Below, one piece after another: positions 53,463 through 61,279 of a stretch of 64,000 bases of DNA. Numbering within the stretch: position 1 is the first letter of the stretch; every line of letters begins with the position of its first letter. Under the pieces are notes generated by a model, which was not told the origin of the DNA, ran no database searches, and was given only the letters and a program-made list of their open reading frames with translations. The DNA comes from Dinghuibacter silviterrae (GTDB lineage Bacteria > Bacteroidota > Bacteroidia > Chitinophagales > Chitinophagaceae): assembly GCF_004366355.1 (NCBI RefSeq), contig NZ_SODV01000001.1, forward strand, positions 1,240,001 through 1,304,000, given 5' to 3'. The position numbers and the translations under genes were made by a program.

Positions 53463-54279
53463 ACTCTGGAAGATCTACCGCAAACCCCGGACGTACATCA
53501 GCTTCCTGGCCATCGCCGCCATGGTCTGGCTGATCCAGCTGGGGTTATATGCTGACGGGGAAAACTACATCCGTTTCGGGATGCAGTCCCTGACCGCCTC
53601 TTTCGACCTCAGCGGAAAGATCCTGAACGGCTACCTCGTGTGTTTTGTGATCCTGCAGACCTTCCTGATGCAGGTGCCCCTGCTGATCGCGCTGGTCGCG
53701 GGGGACATGATCGCGGGCGAGGCCAATACCGGGACCCTCCGCCTGCTCCTGACAAAGCCCATGGGCAGGGGCGAGCTCCTGGCTGCCAAGTTCGCCGCCA
53801 CCTTCGTCTATACCGTCACCCTCTTGCTTTGGATGGCGCTCCTCGCCCTGCTGGGTTCCCTCCTCATTTTCGGGGTGGGGGATCTGATGATCATGCGCAA
53901 CCGGGAAATGGACCTCCTCCTGTCGGGCGACGTCCCCTGGCGCTACGCCGCCGCTTTCGGTTTTGCCATCGTCGCCATGACTGCCGTCGCTTCCTTAGCC
54001 TTCCTGTTCAGTGTCTTTGCAGAAAACGCCATCGGCCCCATCGTCTCCACCGTGAGCGCCGTCATCGTCCTGACCATCCTGTCCACGATGGACATCCCGT
54101 TTTTCAACCGGCTCAAACCCTATCTTTTTACCACCCACATGATCGGCTGGAAGGGTTTTTTCTATACCCCGGTTCCCTGGCACGATATTATGGGTTCCTT
54201 AGCGGTGCTCCTGGGACATATCTTAGCGTTTGGCGCCGTGACGTGGATCGTTTTTACACGAAAAGATATTCTTAGCTGA
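53440..54279 (+). CDS. ABC-2 type permease
   Basis: A 279-residue inner-membrane protein with six helices. A cytoplasmic N-terminus (MWPLLRIELWKIYRKPRTY) precedes the first helix. The middle shows VAGDMIAGEANTGTLRLLLTKPMGRGELLAAKF, the typical ABC-2 coupling region. It pairs with the upstream ATPase. The substrate is unknown; ABC-2 systems move lipids, polysaccharides, antibiotics or heme-related compounds. Its stop overlaps the next start by 1 nt. Confidence 0.92.
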   Translation: MWPLLRIELWKIYRKPRTYISFLAIAAMVWLIQLGLYADGENYIRFGMQSLTASFDLSGKILNGYLVCFVILQTFLMQVPLLIALVAGDMIAGEANTGTLRLLLTKPMGRGELLAAKFAATFVYTVTLLLWMALLALLGSLLIFGVGDLMIMRNREMDLLLSGDVPWRYAAAFGFAIVAMTAVASLAFLFSVFAENAIGPIVSTVSAVIVLTILSTMDIPFFNRLKPYLFTTHMIGWKGFFYTPVPWHDIMGSLAVLLGHILAFGAVTWIVFTRKDILS

Positions 54280-54956
54280 TGCGCATGCTTTTGATCATAT
54301 TTGCCCTCTTTGGTTTTACGCGCCCGGCCTCTTCCCAGGACGTCAACGCTTTGTTGCGCGCTGTGCGCGCCAAGATCGAACAGGTCCGCGATTACACCGC
54401 CGATGCACGGCTCGTCATTGACGTCTCCTTTATGAAGGTCCCTCCTTCCGACGTCAAAGTCTATTTCCTGCGCCCCGATCAATTCAAGATCATCAAACAG
54501 GGCGGCATTTCCATCCTCCCCAAAGGCGGGCTCAACATCAGCCTGAATGCGTTGCTTCAGGACGGCAACTACGCCGCCATCGACGCCGGTACCATCAAGG
54601 GCCAGCGCGTCGTCAAGCTGGTGCCCCTAAAAGAAGGCGGCGACGTCGTCCTCACCACGCTCTATATCGACGAGGCCCCTCTCCTGGTTCGCAAAGCGGT
54701 TACGACCACCCGCAACAACGGTACCTTCGAGCTCGACCTCGACTACGGCCACTACGCCGGCTATGCGCTGCCCGACAAGGCGGTGTTCATCTTCAATACT
54801 TCCGGTTATAAGCTACCGAAGGGGCTGTCCCTGGACTATGACCCGCATGGCAATACAAACGCTCCCCCGCCCCCGTCAGACGCCAAGGGCCAGATAACGC
54901 TGTCCTACGCACGTTACACGATCAACAAAGGGATACCGGCGGGGATTTTCCAATAA
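54279..54956 (+). CDS. LolA-like periplasmic lipid/lipoprotein carrier
   Basis: A 225-residue protein with a signal peptide (to about ASSQD). The body is an antiparallel-strand pattern of the LolA/LolB superfamily: LLRAVRAKIEQVRDYTADARLVIDV at the start, then strands VKVYFLRPDQFKII and VVKLVPLKEGGDVVLTTLYID, and a long GTFELDLDYGHY strand. Proteins of this fold carry acyl chains in a half-barrel. Its direct coupling to the ABC-2 permease (1-nt overlap) suggests the exporter passes a lipid or lipoprotein to it. Family assignment is by pattern only. Confidence 0.65.
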   Translation: MRMLLIIFALFGFTRPASSQDVNALLRAVRAKIEQVRDYTADARLVIDVSFMKVPPSDVKVYFLRPDQFKIIKQGGISILPKGGLNISLNALLQDGNYAAIDAGTIKGQRVVKLVPLKEGGDVVLTTLYIDEAPLLVRKAVTTTRNNGTFELDLDYGHYAGYALPDKAVFIFNTSGYKLPKGLSLDYDPHGNTNAPPPPSDAKGQITLSYARYTINKGIPAGIFQ

Positions 54957-54960
54957 AAGC

Positions 54961-56049
54961 TTATTCCTCGGCGCCGCGCTCGTCTTCGGCGTTGCCGACC
55001 ACCTGCGCGGAAATCTTTTTGAGCGGATTCCGATGGTTGTCGGCATACTCGCGGCGGGCGCGGATGATGTCGACGCAGGCGAAAAGGGCGGCGCGCAGGG
55101 AGGAGGAGTCCGCCTTATTTTTCCCCGCAATATCGAAAGCCGTGCCATGATCCGGGGAGGTGCGGATTCCGCGGAGACCGGCCGTGAAGTTCACGCCCTC
55201 GCCGATGGCCAGGGACTTGAAGGGGATCAGGCCCTGGTCGTGGTACATGGCCAGGACGGCGTCGAACTTCTCGTATTGGCCGCGGGCAAAGAACGCGTCG
55301 GCGCTATAGGGGCCGAAGACCATCAGGTTGTGGTGCTTGAGGTCTTTGATGGTGGGTTTGATGATGGTTTCCTCTTCCTTTCCGATGAGGCCTTCGTCAC
55401 CGGCGTGGGGATTCAGACCCAGGACGGCGATCCGGGGTTTGTCGATGCCGAAGTCCCGGCGCAGGGAGTCGTGCATGATCTGGATCTTGCTGGAAATGGC
55501 TTCCCGGGTGATGTATTGGGCGACGTCCTTTACGGGCACGTGTTCGGTGACCAGACCTACCCGGAGGTTGGGGGCCGTCATGAACATCAGGCAATCGGAC
55601 GCCTGGAAACAGGCTTTGAGATAGGGCGTATGCCCGGTATAGGGGAACTCCGGGGTTTGGACGTTGTTTTTGTGGATGGGGGCCGTCACCAGACCGTCGA
55701 TGCCTTGCTCCTGGAGGGCCTTGACGGCAGCGTTCAGGGAACGGATGGCGTACCGTCCGCCCGCCTCGGTGAGCTGTCCCGGGGTGATGTTGACGTCTTC
55801 TTCCCAGCAATTCACGACATTGACCATCTTTGGATTGAGATGGGAGAGGTCTTTGAGGTTATGAAAGTTGAAGTTGACTTCCGGTATGGATTTGCGGTAG
55901 AAGTTGATGACCTTGGCGCTCAGGAAGACGACCGGGGTGAAAATATCCAGTACGCGCGCATCGCTGAGCGTCTTGATGATGAGCTCGGGTCCGATCCCGT
56001 TTATATCTCCTGAACTCAGCCCTATCACGGGCTTCCTGTATTCTGCCAT
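54961..56049 (-). CDS. pdxA: 4-hydroxythreonine-4-phosphate dehydrogenase
   Basis: Oxidises 4-phosphohydroxy-L-threonine in the DXP-dependent route to pyridoxal phosphate. The 362-residue enzyme has its signatures: GLSSGDINGIGPELIIK, VTAPIHKNNVQTP, the metal-ligand segments GLNPHAGDEGLIGKEE and AMYHDQGLIPFKSL, and TSPDHGTAFDIAGKNKAD. It is transcribed toward the LolA-like gene (stops 4 bp apart) and away from rsmA. No other pdx gene is in the window. Confidence 0.96.
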   Translation of the reverse strand: MAEYRKPVIGLSSGDINGIGPELIIKTLSDARVLDIFTPVVFLSAKVINFYRKSIPEVNFNFHNLKDLSHLNPKMVNVVNCWEEDVNITPGQLTEAGGRYAIRSLNAAVKALQEQGIDGLVTAPIHKNNVQTPEFPYTGHTPYLKACFQASDCLMFMTAPNLRVGLVTEHVPVKDVAQYITREAISSKIQIMHDSLRRDFGIDKPRIAVLGLNPHAGDEGLIGKEEETIIKPTIKDLKHHNLMVFGPYSADAFFARGQYEKFDAVLAMYHDQGLIPFKSLAIGEGVNFTAGLRGIRTSPDHGTAFDIAGKNKADSSSLRAALFACVDIIRARREYADNHRNPLKKISAQVVGNAEDERGAEE

Positions 56050-56106
56050 CGGGTGTAATTTGGCGTAAAAATAGGCATATCCGCGCGATGGTTTACTTTT
56101 ACGACC

Positions 56107-56859
56107 ATGTACACCCTAAAAAAATCGCTGGGGCAGCACTTTTTAAAGGATGAGGGCATTTCGCAGCGGATCGTGGAAGCCCTGAAGGCAAGGCCCTTCG
56201 GGCGTTTGCTGGAAGTGGGCCCGGGCGGGGGCGCGCTCACCAAATACCTGTTGCAGCTCCCGGATGTTGACTTCAAAGCAGTGGAACTGGACGAGGAAAA
56301 GGCGGTTTACCTGGAGAACACGTATCCGGCGATCCGGGGCAAACTGATCCGGGGCAGCATCCTGGACATCCCGGCGCCCTGGGAGGGACCATTTACGGTC
56401 GTGGGCAACTTCCCGTATAACATAAGTTCCCAGATCCTTTTCCGGGTCCTGGATTGGAAGGATCAAACCGAGACGGTGGTGGGCATGTTTCAAAAAGAAG
56501 TCGCCCAACGGGTGGCGGCCAAGGAGGGGTCGAAGACCTACGGTATCCTGAGTGTGCTGGTGCAAGCCTTTTTCCAGGTGGAGTATCTTTTCGAAGTAGG
56601 GGAACAGGCGTTTACACCTCCCCCGAAAGTAAAAAGCGCGGTGATCCGCCTGACGCCACGCGCACAGATCCCTGCTTTCCGCTCGGAAGAACACCTGAGG
56701 CGACTGGTCAAAACGGCGTTTAACCAGCGCCGCAAGATGTTGCGCAACGCCGTAAAGGGCCTGTTTCCGCCGGATGTCCTGGCGGATCCCCTTTTTGACA
56801 AAAGGGCGGAACAATTAAGCGTCGAGGACTTTGCGGCGCTTACGAAGAGGATGTCCTAG
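56107..56859 (+). CDS. rsmA: 16S rRNA dimethyladenosine transferase
   Basis: Dimethylates two adjacent adenosines (A1518/A1519, E. coli numbering) near the 3' end of 16S rRNA in late 30S assembly. The 250-residue SAM methyltransferase has SLGQHFLKDEG at the start, SAM motif I LLEVGPGGGALTKYL, the catalytic motif VVGNFPYNISSQILF and the C-terminal NQRRKMLRNAV. It diverges from pdxA with 57 bp between starts. Confidence 0.96.
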   Translation: MYTLKKSLGQHFLKDEGISQRIVEALKARPFGRLLEVGPGGGALTKYLLQLPDVDFKAVELDEEKAVYLENTYPAIRGKLIRGSILDIPAPWEGPFTVVGNFPYNISSQILFRVLDWKDQTETVVGMFQKEVAQRVAAKEGSKTYGILSVLVQAFFQVEYLFEVGEQAFTPPPKVKSAVIRLTPRAQIPAFRSEEHLRRLVKTAFNQRRKMLRNAVKGLFPPDVLADPLFDKRAEQLSVEDFAALTKRMS

Positions 56860-56877
56860 GCGGCCCGGAGGGCCGCC
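56859..56877. repeat. GC-rich 8-bp hairpin at the end of rsmA
   Basis: GGCGGCCC and GGGCCGCC pair around a 3-nt loop, starting at the last base of the rsmA stop. There is no U-tract. It may help end or stabilise the transcript. Confidence 0.4.
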
Positions 56878-56899
56878 GGCCGAAGGCCCATCATTAGCG

Positions 56900-56948
56900 A
56901 ATGCGCGGGGATGGGTTATATTTTTCGTATAACCCATCCCCGCGCATT
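56900..56948. promoter_or_regulatory. 21-bp perfect inverted repeat at the dehydrogenase promoter
   Basis: Arms 56900-56920 and 56928-56948 are exact reverse complements over 21 bp with a 7-nt loop TTTTTCG. The right arm ends on the first base of the -7 element TAATTTTG. It could be an operator covering the promoter or the rsmA terminator; it has no long U-tract in either direction. Confidence 0.6.
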
Positions 56949-56955
56949 AATTTTG
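56948..56955 (+). promoter_or_regulatory. -7 element TAATTTTG upstream of the D-2-hydroxyacid dehydrogenase
   Basis: TAATTTTG matches TAnnTTTG and ends 5 nt before the ATG at 56961, predicting a leaderless mRNA. Its first base lies in the large inverted repeat. Confidence 0.5.
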
Positions 56956-56960
56956 CGCCC

Positions 56961-57887
56961 ATGCGAAAAGTGATCATCACTGCCAAAAGCCACGAAATTC
57001 TCAGGGAAAAACTGCCCCAGCACGGGTACCAGGTTGACTACCGGCCCGACATCAGTTACGACGAGCTATTGCAATCGATACACGGTGTGGAAGGGTTGGT
57101 GGTGTCCACGCGTGTGCCCATCAACCAGGCGCTCCTGGAAGCCGGGACCGATTTACGCTGGATCGGCCGCCTGGGAAGCGGTATGGAGCTTATCGACGTG
57201 GATTTTGCCCATTCCCGGGGGATCCAGGTCGTCAGTAGTCCGGAGGGCAACTGCGATGCTGTGGGCGAACACGCCCTCGGGATGCTCCTGGGTCTGATGA
57301 ACCGGATCACCTGGAGTCACCATGAGGTGGCGGAGGGGCTTTGGAAAAGGGACCCCAACCGGGGTTGGGAATTGGGCGGAAAAACCGTTGGTATCGTCGG
57401 TTTTGGCCACACGGGTGCCGCCTTTGCGAAAAAGCTCGAAGGCTTCGACGTCACCATTTTGGCATACGACAAATTTAAGGCGGGTTTTGCCCGGGGCAAT
57501 ATCCGGGAGGCCAGCCTGGAGCAGGTCTGCAGGTATGCCGACGTCCTTAGTTTCCACGTCCCCCTTACCGTGGAAACCCGGTATATGGCCGATACGGCGC
57601 TTTTCCGGTCGCTGGGGCAAAAACCATACATCCTGAACACGTCCAGGGGGGAGGTGCTGAGGACGGCTGCACTGATCGAGGCACTCAAGGAAGGATGGGT
57701 GGCCGGTGCGGGCCTGGACGTCCTGGAAAATGAACGCCTGGAGACCTATTCTCCTGCTGAAAAAGAACAACTTCGATGGTTAACCAGCCAACCTAATGTG
57801 ATCGTAACCCCGCACATCGCGGGTTACAGCCACGAATCCTTTTTCAAAATGAGCCGGGTGATCCTGGAAAAATTGAATTTGGATTAG
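56961..57887 (+). CDS. D-2-hydroxyacid dehydrogenase (phosphoglycerate-dehydrogenase-like)
   Basis: A 308-residue NAD(P)-dependent oxidoreductase. The substrate-binding domain covers both ends and the Rossmann domain about 100-280 with VGIVGFGHTGAAFAKKL. Catalytic residues are visible as Arg in LNTSRGEVLRT, Glu in VLENERLETY and His in TPHIAGYSHE. It lacks the C-terminal ACT domain of full SerA, so the substrate could be 3-phosphoglycerate or another 2-hydroxy acid. The ATG at 56961 (MRKVIITAKSHEIL) is chosen over a start at 56901 inside the inverted repeat. Confidence 0.92.
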   Translation: MRKVIITAKSHEILREKLPQHGYQVDYRPDISYDELLQSIHGVEGLVVSTRVPINQALLEAGTDLRWIGRLGSGMELIDVDFAHSRGIQVVSSPEGNCDAVGEHALGMLLGLMNRITWSHHEVAEGLWKRDPNRGWELGGKTVGIVGFGHTGAAFAKKLEGFDVTILAYDKFKAGFARGNIREASLEQVCRYADVLSFHVPLTVETRYMADTALFRSLGQKPYILNTSRGEVLRTAALIEALKEGWVAGAGLDVLENERLETYSPAEKEQLRWLTSQPNVIVTPHIAGYSHESFFKMSRVILEKLNLD

Positions 57888-57894
57888 TAAGGTT

Positions 57895-57926
57895 TTTGGA
57901 GTATCTTGGATAAAACGGTATATTTG
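57895..57926 (+). promoter_or_regulatory. Consensus Bacteroidota promoter for greA
   Basis: TTTG at 57895-57898, a 20-bp spacer and TATATTTG at 57919-57926: both elements match the Bacteroidota primary-sigma consensus with correct spacing. Transcription would start near 57931, about 80 nt before the greA ATG. Confidence 0.7.
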
Positions 57927-57932
57927 CAGAAC

Positions 57933-57971
57933 ATGCAACGCTGCACCAACGAGTGGCGTTGTATTTTTTTT
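57933..57971 (+). terminator. Intrinsic terminator inside the greA leader
   Basis: ATGCAACGC (57933) pairs with GCGTTGTAT (57956), including one G-U pair; an inner CAC/GTG pair and the loop CAACGA complete it, followed by eight T residues (57964-57971). Because it lies after the promoter and before greA, it would stop part of greA transcription and release an RNA of about 40 nt. It may also end transcripts from the upstream dehydrogenase. Confidence 0.7.
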
Positions 57972-58011
57972 CACCCCCCACCAAGAAGGGGCGTTGTAAA
58001 AAGTGGACACT
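57972..58011 (+). promoter_or_regulatory. Second hairpin and competing repeat before greA
   Basis: CCCC (57976) can pair with GGGG (57988). GGCGTTGTA at 57990-57998 repeats the 3' arm of the terminator stem (57955-57963), so the 5' arm CAACGC could pair with either copy. This gives two exclusive structures, as in an attenuator. Confidence 0.5.
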
Positions 58012-58485
58012 ATGAGTGGGATTAACTATCTGACCAAGAATACGCTGGTCAATATGAAGGACGAGCTTACAAAGCTCAAAACTTCCGGAAGGGCGGAAAT
58101 CGCCCGGGCGATTTCCGAGGCGAGGGAGAAAGGTGACCTCAGGGAAAATGCAGAATATGATGCGGCCAAAGAAGCCCAGGGGTTGCATGAGGCAAAAATC
58201 GCCGAACTGGAAAACGCGATCGCCAATGCCCGAGTGGTCGAGGCCGACAGCATCGATACGTCAAAGGTCTCTATCCTGACAAAGGTGACGATGACCAATA
58301 TGGCTACTAAAAAGACCGTGACCTACCAGATCGTTTCCGAAAAGGAAGCGGATCTTAAAAGCGGTAAAATCTCCGTGACCTCCCCGATCGGGAAGGGGTT
58401 GCTGGGCAAGGCCGTGGGGGATGTGGCAGAAGTCACCGCGCCCAACGGCGTCATGAAGTTCAAGATCGACCACATCGGGATTTAA
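58012..58485 (+). CDS. greA: Transcription elongation factor GreA
   Basis: Rescues backtracked RNA polymerase by stimulating transcript cleavage through the secondary channel. The 157-residue length is typical. The N-terminal coiled coil (1-75) carries the acidic tip EKGDLRENAEYDAAKEAQG. The C-terminal FKBP-like domain has TYQIVSEKEADLKSGKISVTSPIGKGLLGK and ends KFKIDHIGI. The ATG at 58012 is used; a GTG 9 nt upstream is less likely. Its leader has a terminator and alternative structures. The HIT gene follows by 3 bp. Confidence 0.96.
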   Translation: MSGINYLTKNTLVNMKDELTKLKTSGRAEIARAISEAREKGDLRENAEYDAAKEAQGLHEAKIAELENAIANARVVEADSIDTSKVSILTKVTMTNMATKKTVTYQIVSEKEADLKSGKISVTSPIGKGLLGKAVGDVAEVTAPNGVMKFKIDHIGI

Positions 58486-58488
58486 GAC

Positions 58489-58881
58489 ATGACCATTTTC
58501 TCCAAGATCATCGCAGGGGAGATTCCCAGCTATGCCGTAGCGGAAAACGAACATTTCTTTGCATTTCTGGACATCTTCCCCCTGGTGGAGGGACACGTAT
58601 TGGTGGTCCCCAAAGTAGAGGTGGACAAGCTGTTCGACCTGCCGGACGACTACCTTTCCCGGATGCTTTTGTTTGCAAAGCCCATCGCGCGGGCGATAGA
58701 GGAGGTTTTTCCCTGCAACCGTTGCGGGCTGAGTGTCGTGGGGCTGGAAGTGCCCCATGCGCACCTGCACCTGATCCCCATCAACAGCGCGGATGACCTC
58801 AATTTTACAAGGGGGAAACTATCCGTGACACCGGAGGACCTGCGCCGCGCGCAAACCAAGATTGTGGAGGCGCTGGCGTAG
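58489..58881 (+). CDS. HIT-family nucleotide-binding hydrolase
   Basis: A 130-residue protein with the histidine triad HAHLHLIPI near residue 88 and the N-terminal pattern IFSKIIAGEIPSYAVAENEHFFAFLDIFPL typical of HINT-like proteins. It hydrolyses purine nucleoside phosphoramidates or dinucleotides such as diadenosine polyphosphates. It lies 3 bp after greA and is probably co-transcribed. It converges with ruvC, with stops 2 bp apart. Confidence 0.94.
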   Translation: MTIFSKIIAGEIPSYAVAENEHFFAFLDIFPLVEGHVLVVPKVEVDKLFDLPDDYLSRMLLFAKPIARAIEEVFPCNRCGLSVVGLEVPHAHLHLIPINSADDLNFTRGKLSVTPEDLRRAQTKIVEALA

Positions 58882-58883
58882 CA

Positions 58884-59456
58884 TTAGCGGCCGACCCGTC
58901 CCGGGTTGTCCGCGATAAAGGCGGCCCACCCATTCTTTGCCTTTTGCGCCGCCCTTCTTCCTCCCGTCGTGCCTTCGATGGCATTCGCCTGGTAGTGATG
59001 ACAAAGGGCGACCGCCAGGCCGTCCGTGGCGTCCAGGTATTCGGGCCGGACGTCAAAGGCCAAAATATGTTGGAGCATTTTCAGCACTTGTTCTTTATCG
59101 GCATTCCCTTTGCCGGTGATCACCTGTTTGACCGTTTTGGGCGGGTATTCCCGTACCGTTAGCCCGGCGTGCATGGCGGCAGCGATGGCTACGCCCTGTG
59201 CCCGGCCGAGTTTGAGCATACTTTGTACGTTTTTCCCGAAAAAAGGCGCCTCGATGGCAAAGGCAGTCGGCTGGTAGGTTTGGATGAGGAGGCTGACTTT
59301 TTGATGGATGAGGTGCAGGCGTTCGTAGCTGTCCATCTTCGGGGACAGTTTTAAGACGTCCATGGTCAATAGTCGCACTTTCTTGCCCTGGGCCGCCACC
59401 AATCCGTATCCCATGACCAAGGTTCCCGGGTCGATGCCCAGTATAATGGTTTCCAT
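58884..59456 (-). CDS. ruvC: Holliday junction resolvase RuvC
   Basis: Endonuclease that cuts four-way junctions with RuvAB. The 190-residue RNase H-fold protein shows the four acidic positions: Asp in LGIDPGTLVMGYG, Glu in FAIEAPFFGKN, and the pair in DATDGLAVALCHH. KTVKQVITGKGNADKEQV is also diagnostic. The Lys-rich C-terminus is normal. It is divergent from the membrane-protein gene at 59490. Confidence 0.95.
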   Translation of the reverse strand: METIILGIDPGTLVMGYGLVAAQGKKVRLLTMDVLKLSPKMDSYERLHLIHQKVSLLIQTYQPTAFAIEAPFFGKNVQSMLKLGRAQGVAIAAAMHAGLTVREYPPKTVKQVITGKGNADKEQVLKMLQHILAFDVRPEYLDATDGLAVALCHHYQANAIEGTTGGRRAAQKAKNGWAAFIADNPGRVGR

Positions 59457-59471
59457 TCCCCGAAAGATACG

Positions 59472-59479
59472 TACGTTTG
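59472..59479 (+). promoter_or_regulatory. -7 element TACGTTTG upstream of the flippase-like gene
   Basis: TACGTTTG fits TAnnTTTG and ends 10 nt before the ATG at 59490. Confidence 0.4.
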
Positions 59480-59489
59480 AATAATATTT

Positions 59490-60482
59490 ATGCCAGTTAA
59501 CCGGAAGCTGAAAATATTCCTAAACTACTTCCTGGGCCCTGTAGCCTTCCTATGGGTCTCTTTTTCCTTCTACAAACACCTCGTCCGCCAGCCGCATCTT
59601 CACGACGAATGGCGGCGCATTCTGGACTCCCTTCATGGCTATGGTTTACTCATGTATGTGGTGGTTTTGTTGCTGATGTTGGTCAATTGGGGGATTGAAG
59701 CCAAAAAGTGGCAGTTGCTCACGAGGGCCCTGGAACCGCTCAGCTTCCGGAAGGCGTTTTATTCGGTCCTTACGGGCGCCACCATCGCCGTCAACACCCC
59801 CAACCGGGTGGGGGAGTATGGGGGGCGGATCCTCTACCTGAAACCCGAGAACAGGTTAAAGGCCATTTCCTTAAACATGGTCACCAGCGTGAGCCAATTG
59901 ATCGTTACCCTGATCATGGGGGTGGTGGGGGTGGTCTACCTGCTTAGGGCTTTTTCCACGGGAACCCTTGACCGGCAGGGACTGACGCCCTTCTGGATGA
60001 ACGTGCTGGCCTACGGCTGTTCGGCCTTTTGCATCGTGACGGTCGTCCTTTATTTCCGCCTGTCCTGGCTGGTCCGGCTCCTGGAAACCGTGCCCGCTTT
60101 GAGACGCATCAAACCGTATATCGCGGTCCTGGACCATTATGAATGGCCCCTTTTATTGCAGATGGTCCTGTTGTCGGCCGTGCGGTTCACCGTTTTTGTC
60201 ACCCAGTATTTCCTGATGTTCCGGTTGCTCGACGTACAGGTCACCTGGTGGCAGGGATTTTGGGCCGTGAGCGTACTGATGCTGGTCCTGGCGGTCATCC
60301 CGACCATTACCCTTACCGAACCCATCATCCGGGGGGAGGCAGCCATCGCCCTTTTGGGATTATTTAACAATAATTACCTGGGGGTATGGGCAGCGTCATT
60401 TGTCATTTGGATCATAAATTTGATTATCCCCGCCTTGCTGGGTAGTTTACTTATTTTAGGGATCAAAATCATCAAAGACTAA
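59490..60482 (+). CDS. Lysylphosphatidylglycerol synthase-like (flippase-like) membrane protein
   Basis: A 330-residue inner-membrane protein with about eight helices. It matches the LPG synthetase transmembrane family: NWGIEAKKWQLLTRALEPLSFRKAFYSVL, then GATIAVNTPNRVGEYGGR and LTLTEPIIRGEAAIAL-like helices. Only the membrane domain is present, with no C-terminal synthase domain, so the role may be lipid or glycan translocation and not synthesis. Its stop shares a base with the next start. Confidence 0.85.
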   Translation: MPVNRKLKIFLNYFLGPVAFLWVSFSFYKHLVRQPHLHDEWRRILDSLHGYGLLMYVVVLLLMLVNWGIEAKKWQLLTRALEPLSFRKAFYSVLTGATIAVNTPNRVGEYGGRILYLKPENRLKAISLNMVTSVSQLIVTLIMGVVGVVYLLRAFSTGTLDRQGLTPFWMNVLAYGCSAFCIVTVVLYFRLSWLVRLLETVPALRRIKPYIAVLDHYEWPLLLQMVLLSAVRFTVFVTQYFLMFRLLDVQVTWWQGFWAVSVLMLVLAVIPTITLTEPIIRGEAAIALLGLFNNNYLGVWAASFVIWIINLIIPALLGSLLILGIKIIKD

Positions 60483-61279
60483 TGACGCGGCTCCGAACCT
60501 GTTTTTTGATGACCTTGCTGGGTATCACCGTTTCCTTGAAAGCGGGCGATGACTTTTGCGGCATCCGCAATACCGCTTTTTCCGCCGGGGAGTCCGTTAC
60601 CTTCAGCGTCTATTATACTTTTGCAGGGGTATACGTATGGGGTGGGGACGCTGTGTTTTCCGTGGGCCTCGAAGAAATGAACGGCCACTCCGTATACCAT
60701 GCCGTGGGCGACGGGAAGACCAACTCCTTTTTCGACGGGATCTTCAAGGTCAGGGACCGGTATGAATCCTATATCGATACCGGCAGCCTGAAGCCCCTCA
60801 AATTTATACGGAACGTAGACGAGGGCGGGTATAAGGTGTACGAGAACGTGTCGTTCAACCAGACCGCCAACACGGCCACCACGACCAAAGGTCTGTTTAA
60901 GACGCCGCCTTGTATACAGGACGTCCTGAGTTCCATTTATTACGCACGGAACATCGACTTTGATGCCTATAAGCCCGGGGACAAAATCCCTTTTTATATG
61001 TTCCTGGACTCCCAGACGTATAATCTTTACCTCCGCTATATGGGGAAGGATATTGTCAACACCCGGTACGGTAAGTTTCACGCTATCAAGTTCAAACCGT
61101 TACTGATTGCGGGGACGATGTTCAAGGGCGGCGAAGGCATGACCGTTTGGGTCAGCGACGACCGGAACCACCTCCCCCTCCGGATCGAAAGCCCCATCAG
61201 CGTGGGGAGCGTAAAGGTGGATATGACGAAGTACCGAAGCCTGCGATATAGGTTGTCGTCGTTGATCAGCGTGCGCTAA
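60482..61279 (+). CDS. DUF3108 family secreted protein
   Basis: A 265-residue protein with a short signal peptide (ending near SLKAG). The beta-rich DUF3108 pattern is seen: AFSAGESVTFSVYYTFAGVYVWGG, FKVRDRYESYIDTGSLKPLKFIRNVDEGGY, CIQDVLSSIYYARNIDF and WVSDDRNHLPLRIESPISVGSVKVDM. The family probably forms a periplasmic LolA-like half-barrel; its role is unknown. It is coupled to the flippase-like gene by a 1-nt overlap, which suggests a joint role at the envelope. Confidence 0.88.
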   Translation: MTRLRTCFLMTLLGITVSLKAGDDFCGIRNTAFSAGESVTFSVYYTFAGVYVWGGDAVFSVGLEEMNGHSVYHAVGDGKTNSFFDGIFKVRDRYESYIDTGSLKPLKFIRNVDEGGYKVYENVSFNQTANTATTTKGLFKTPPCIQDVLSSIYYARNIDFDAYKPGDKIPFYMFLDSQTYNLYLRYMGKDIVNTRYGKFHAIKFKPLLIAGTMFKGGEGMTVWVSDDRNHLPLRIESPISVGSVKVDMTKYRSLRYRLSSLISVR

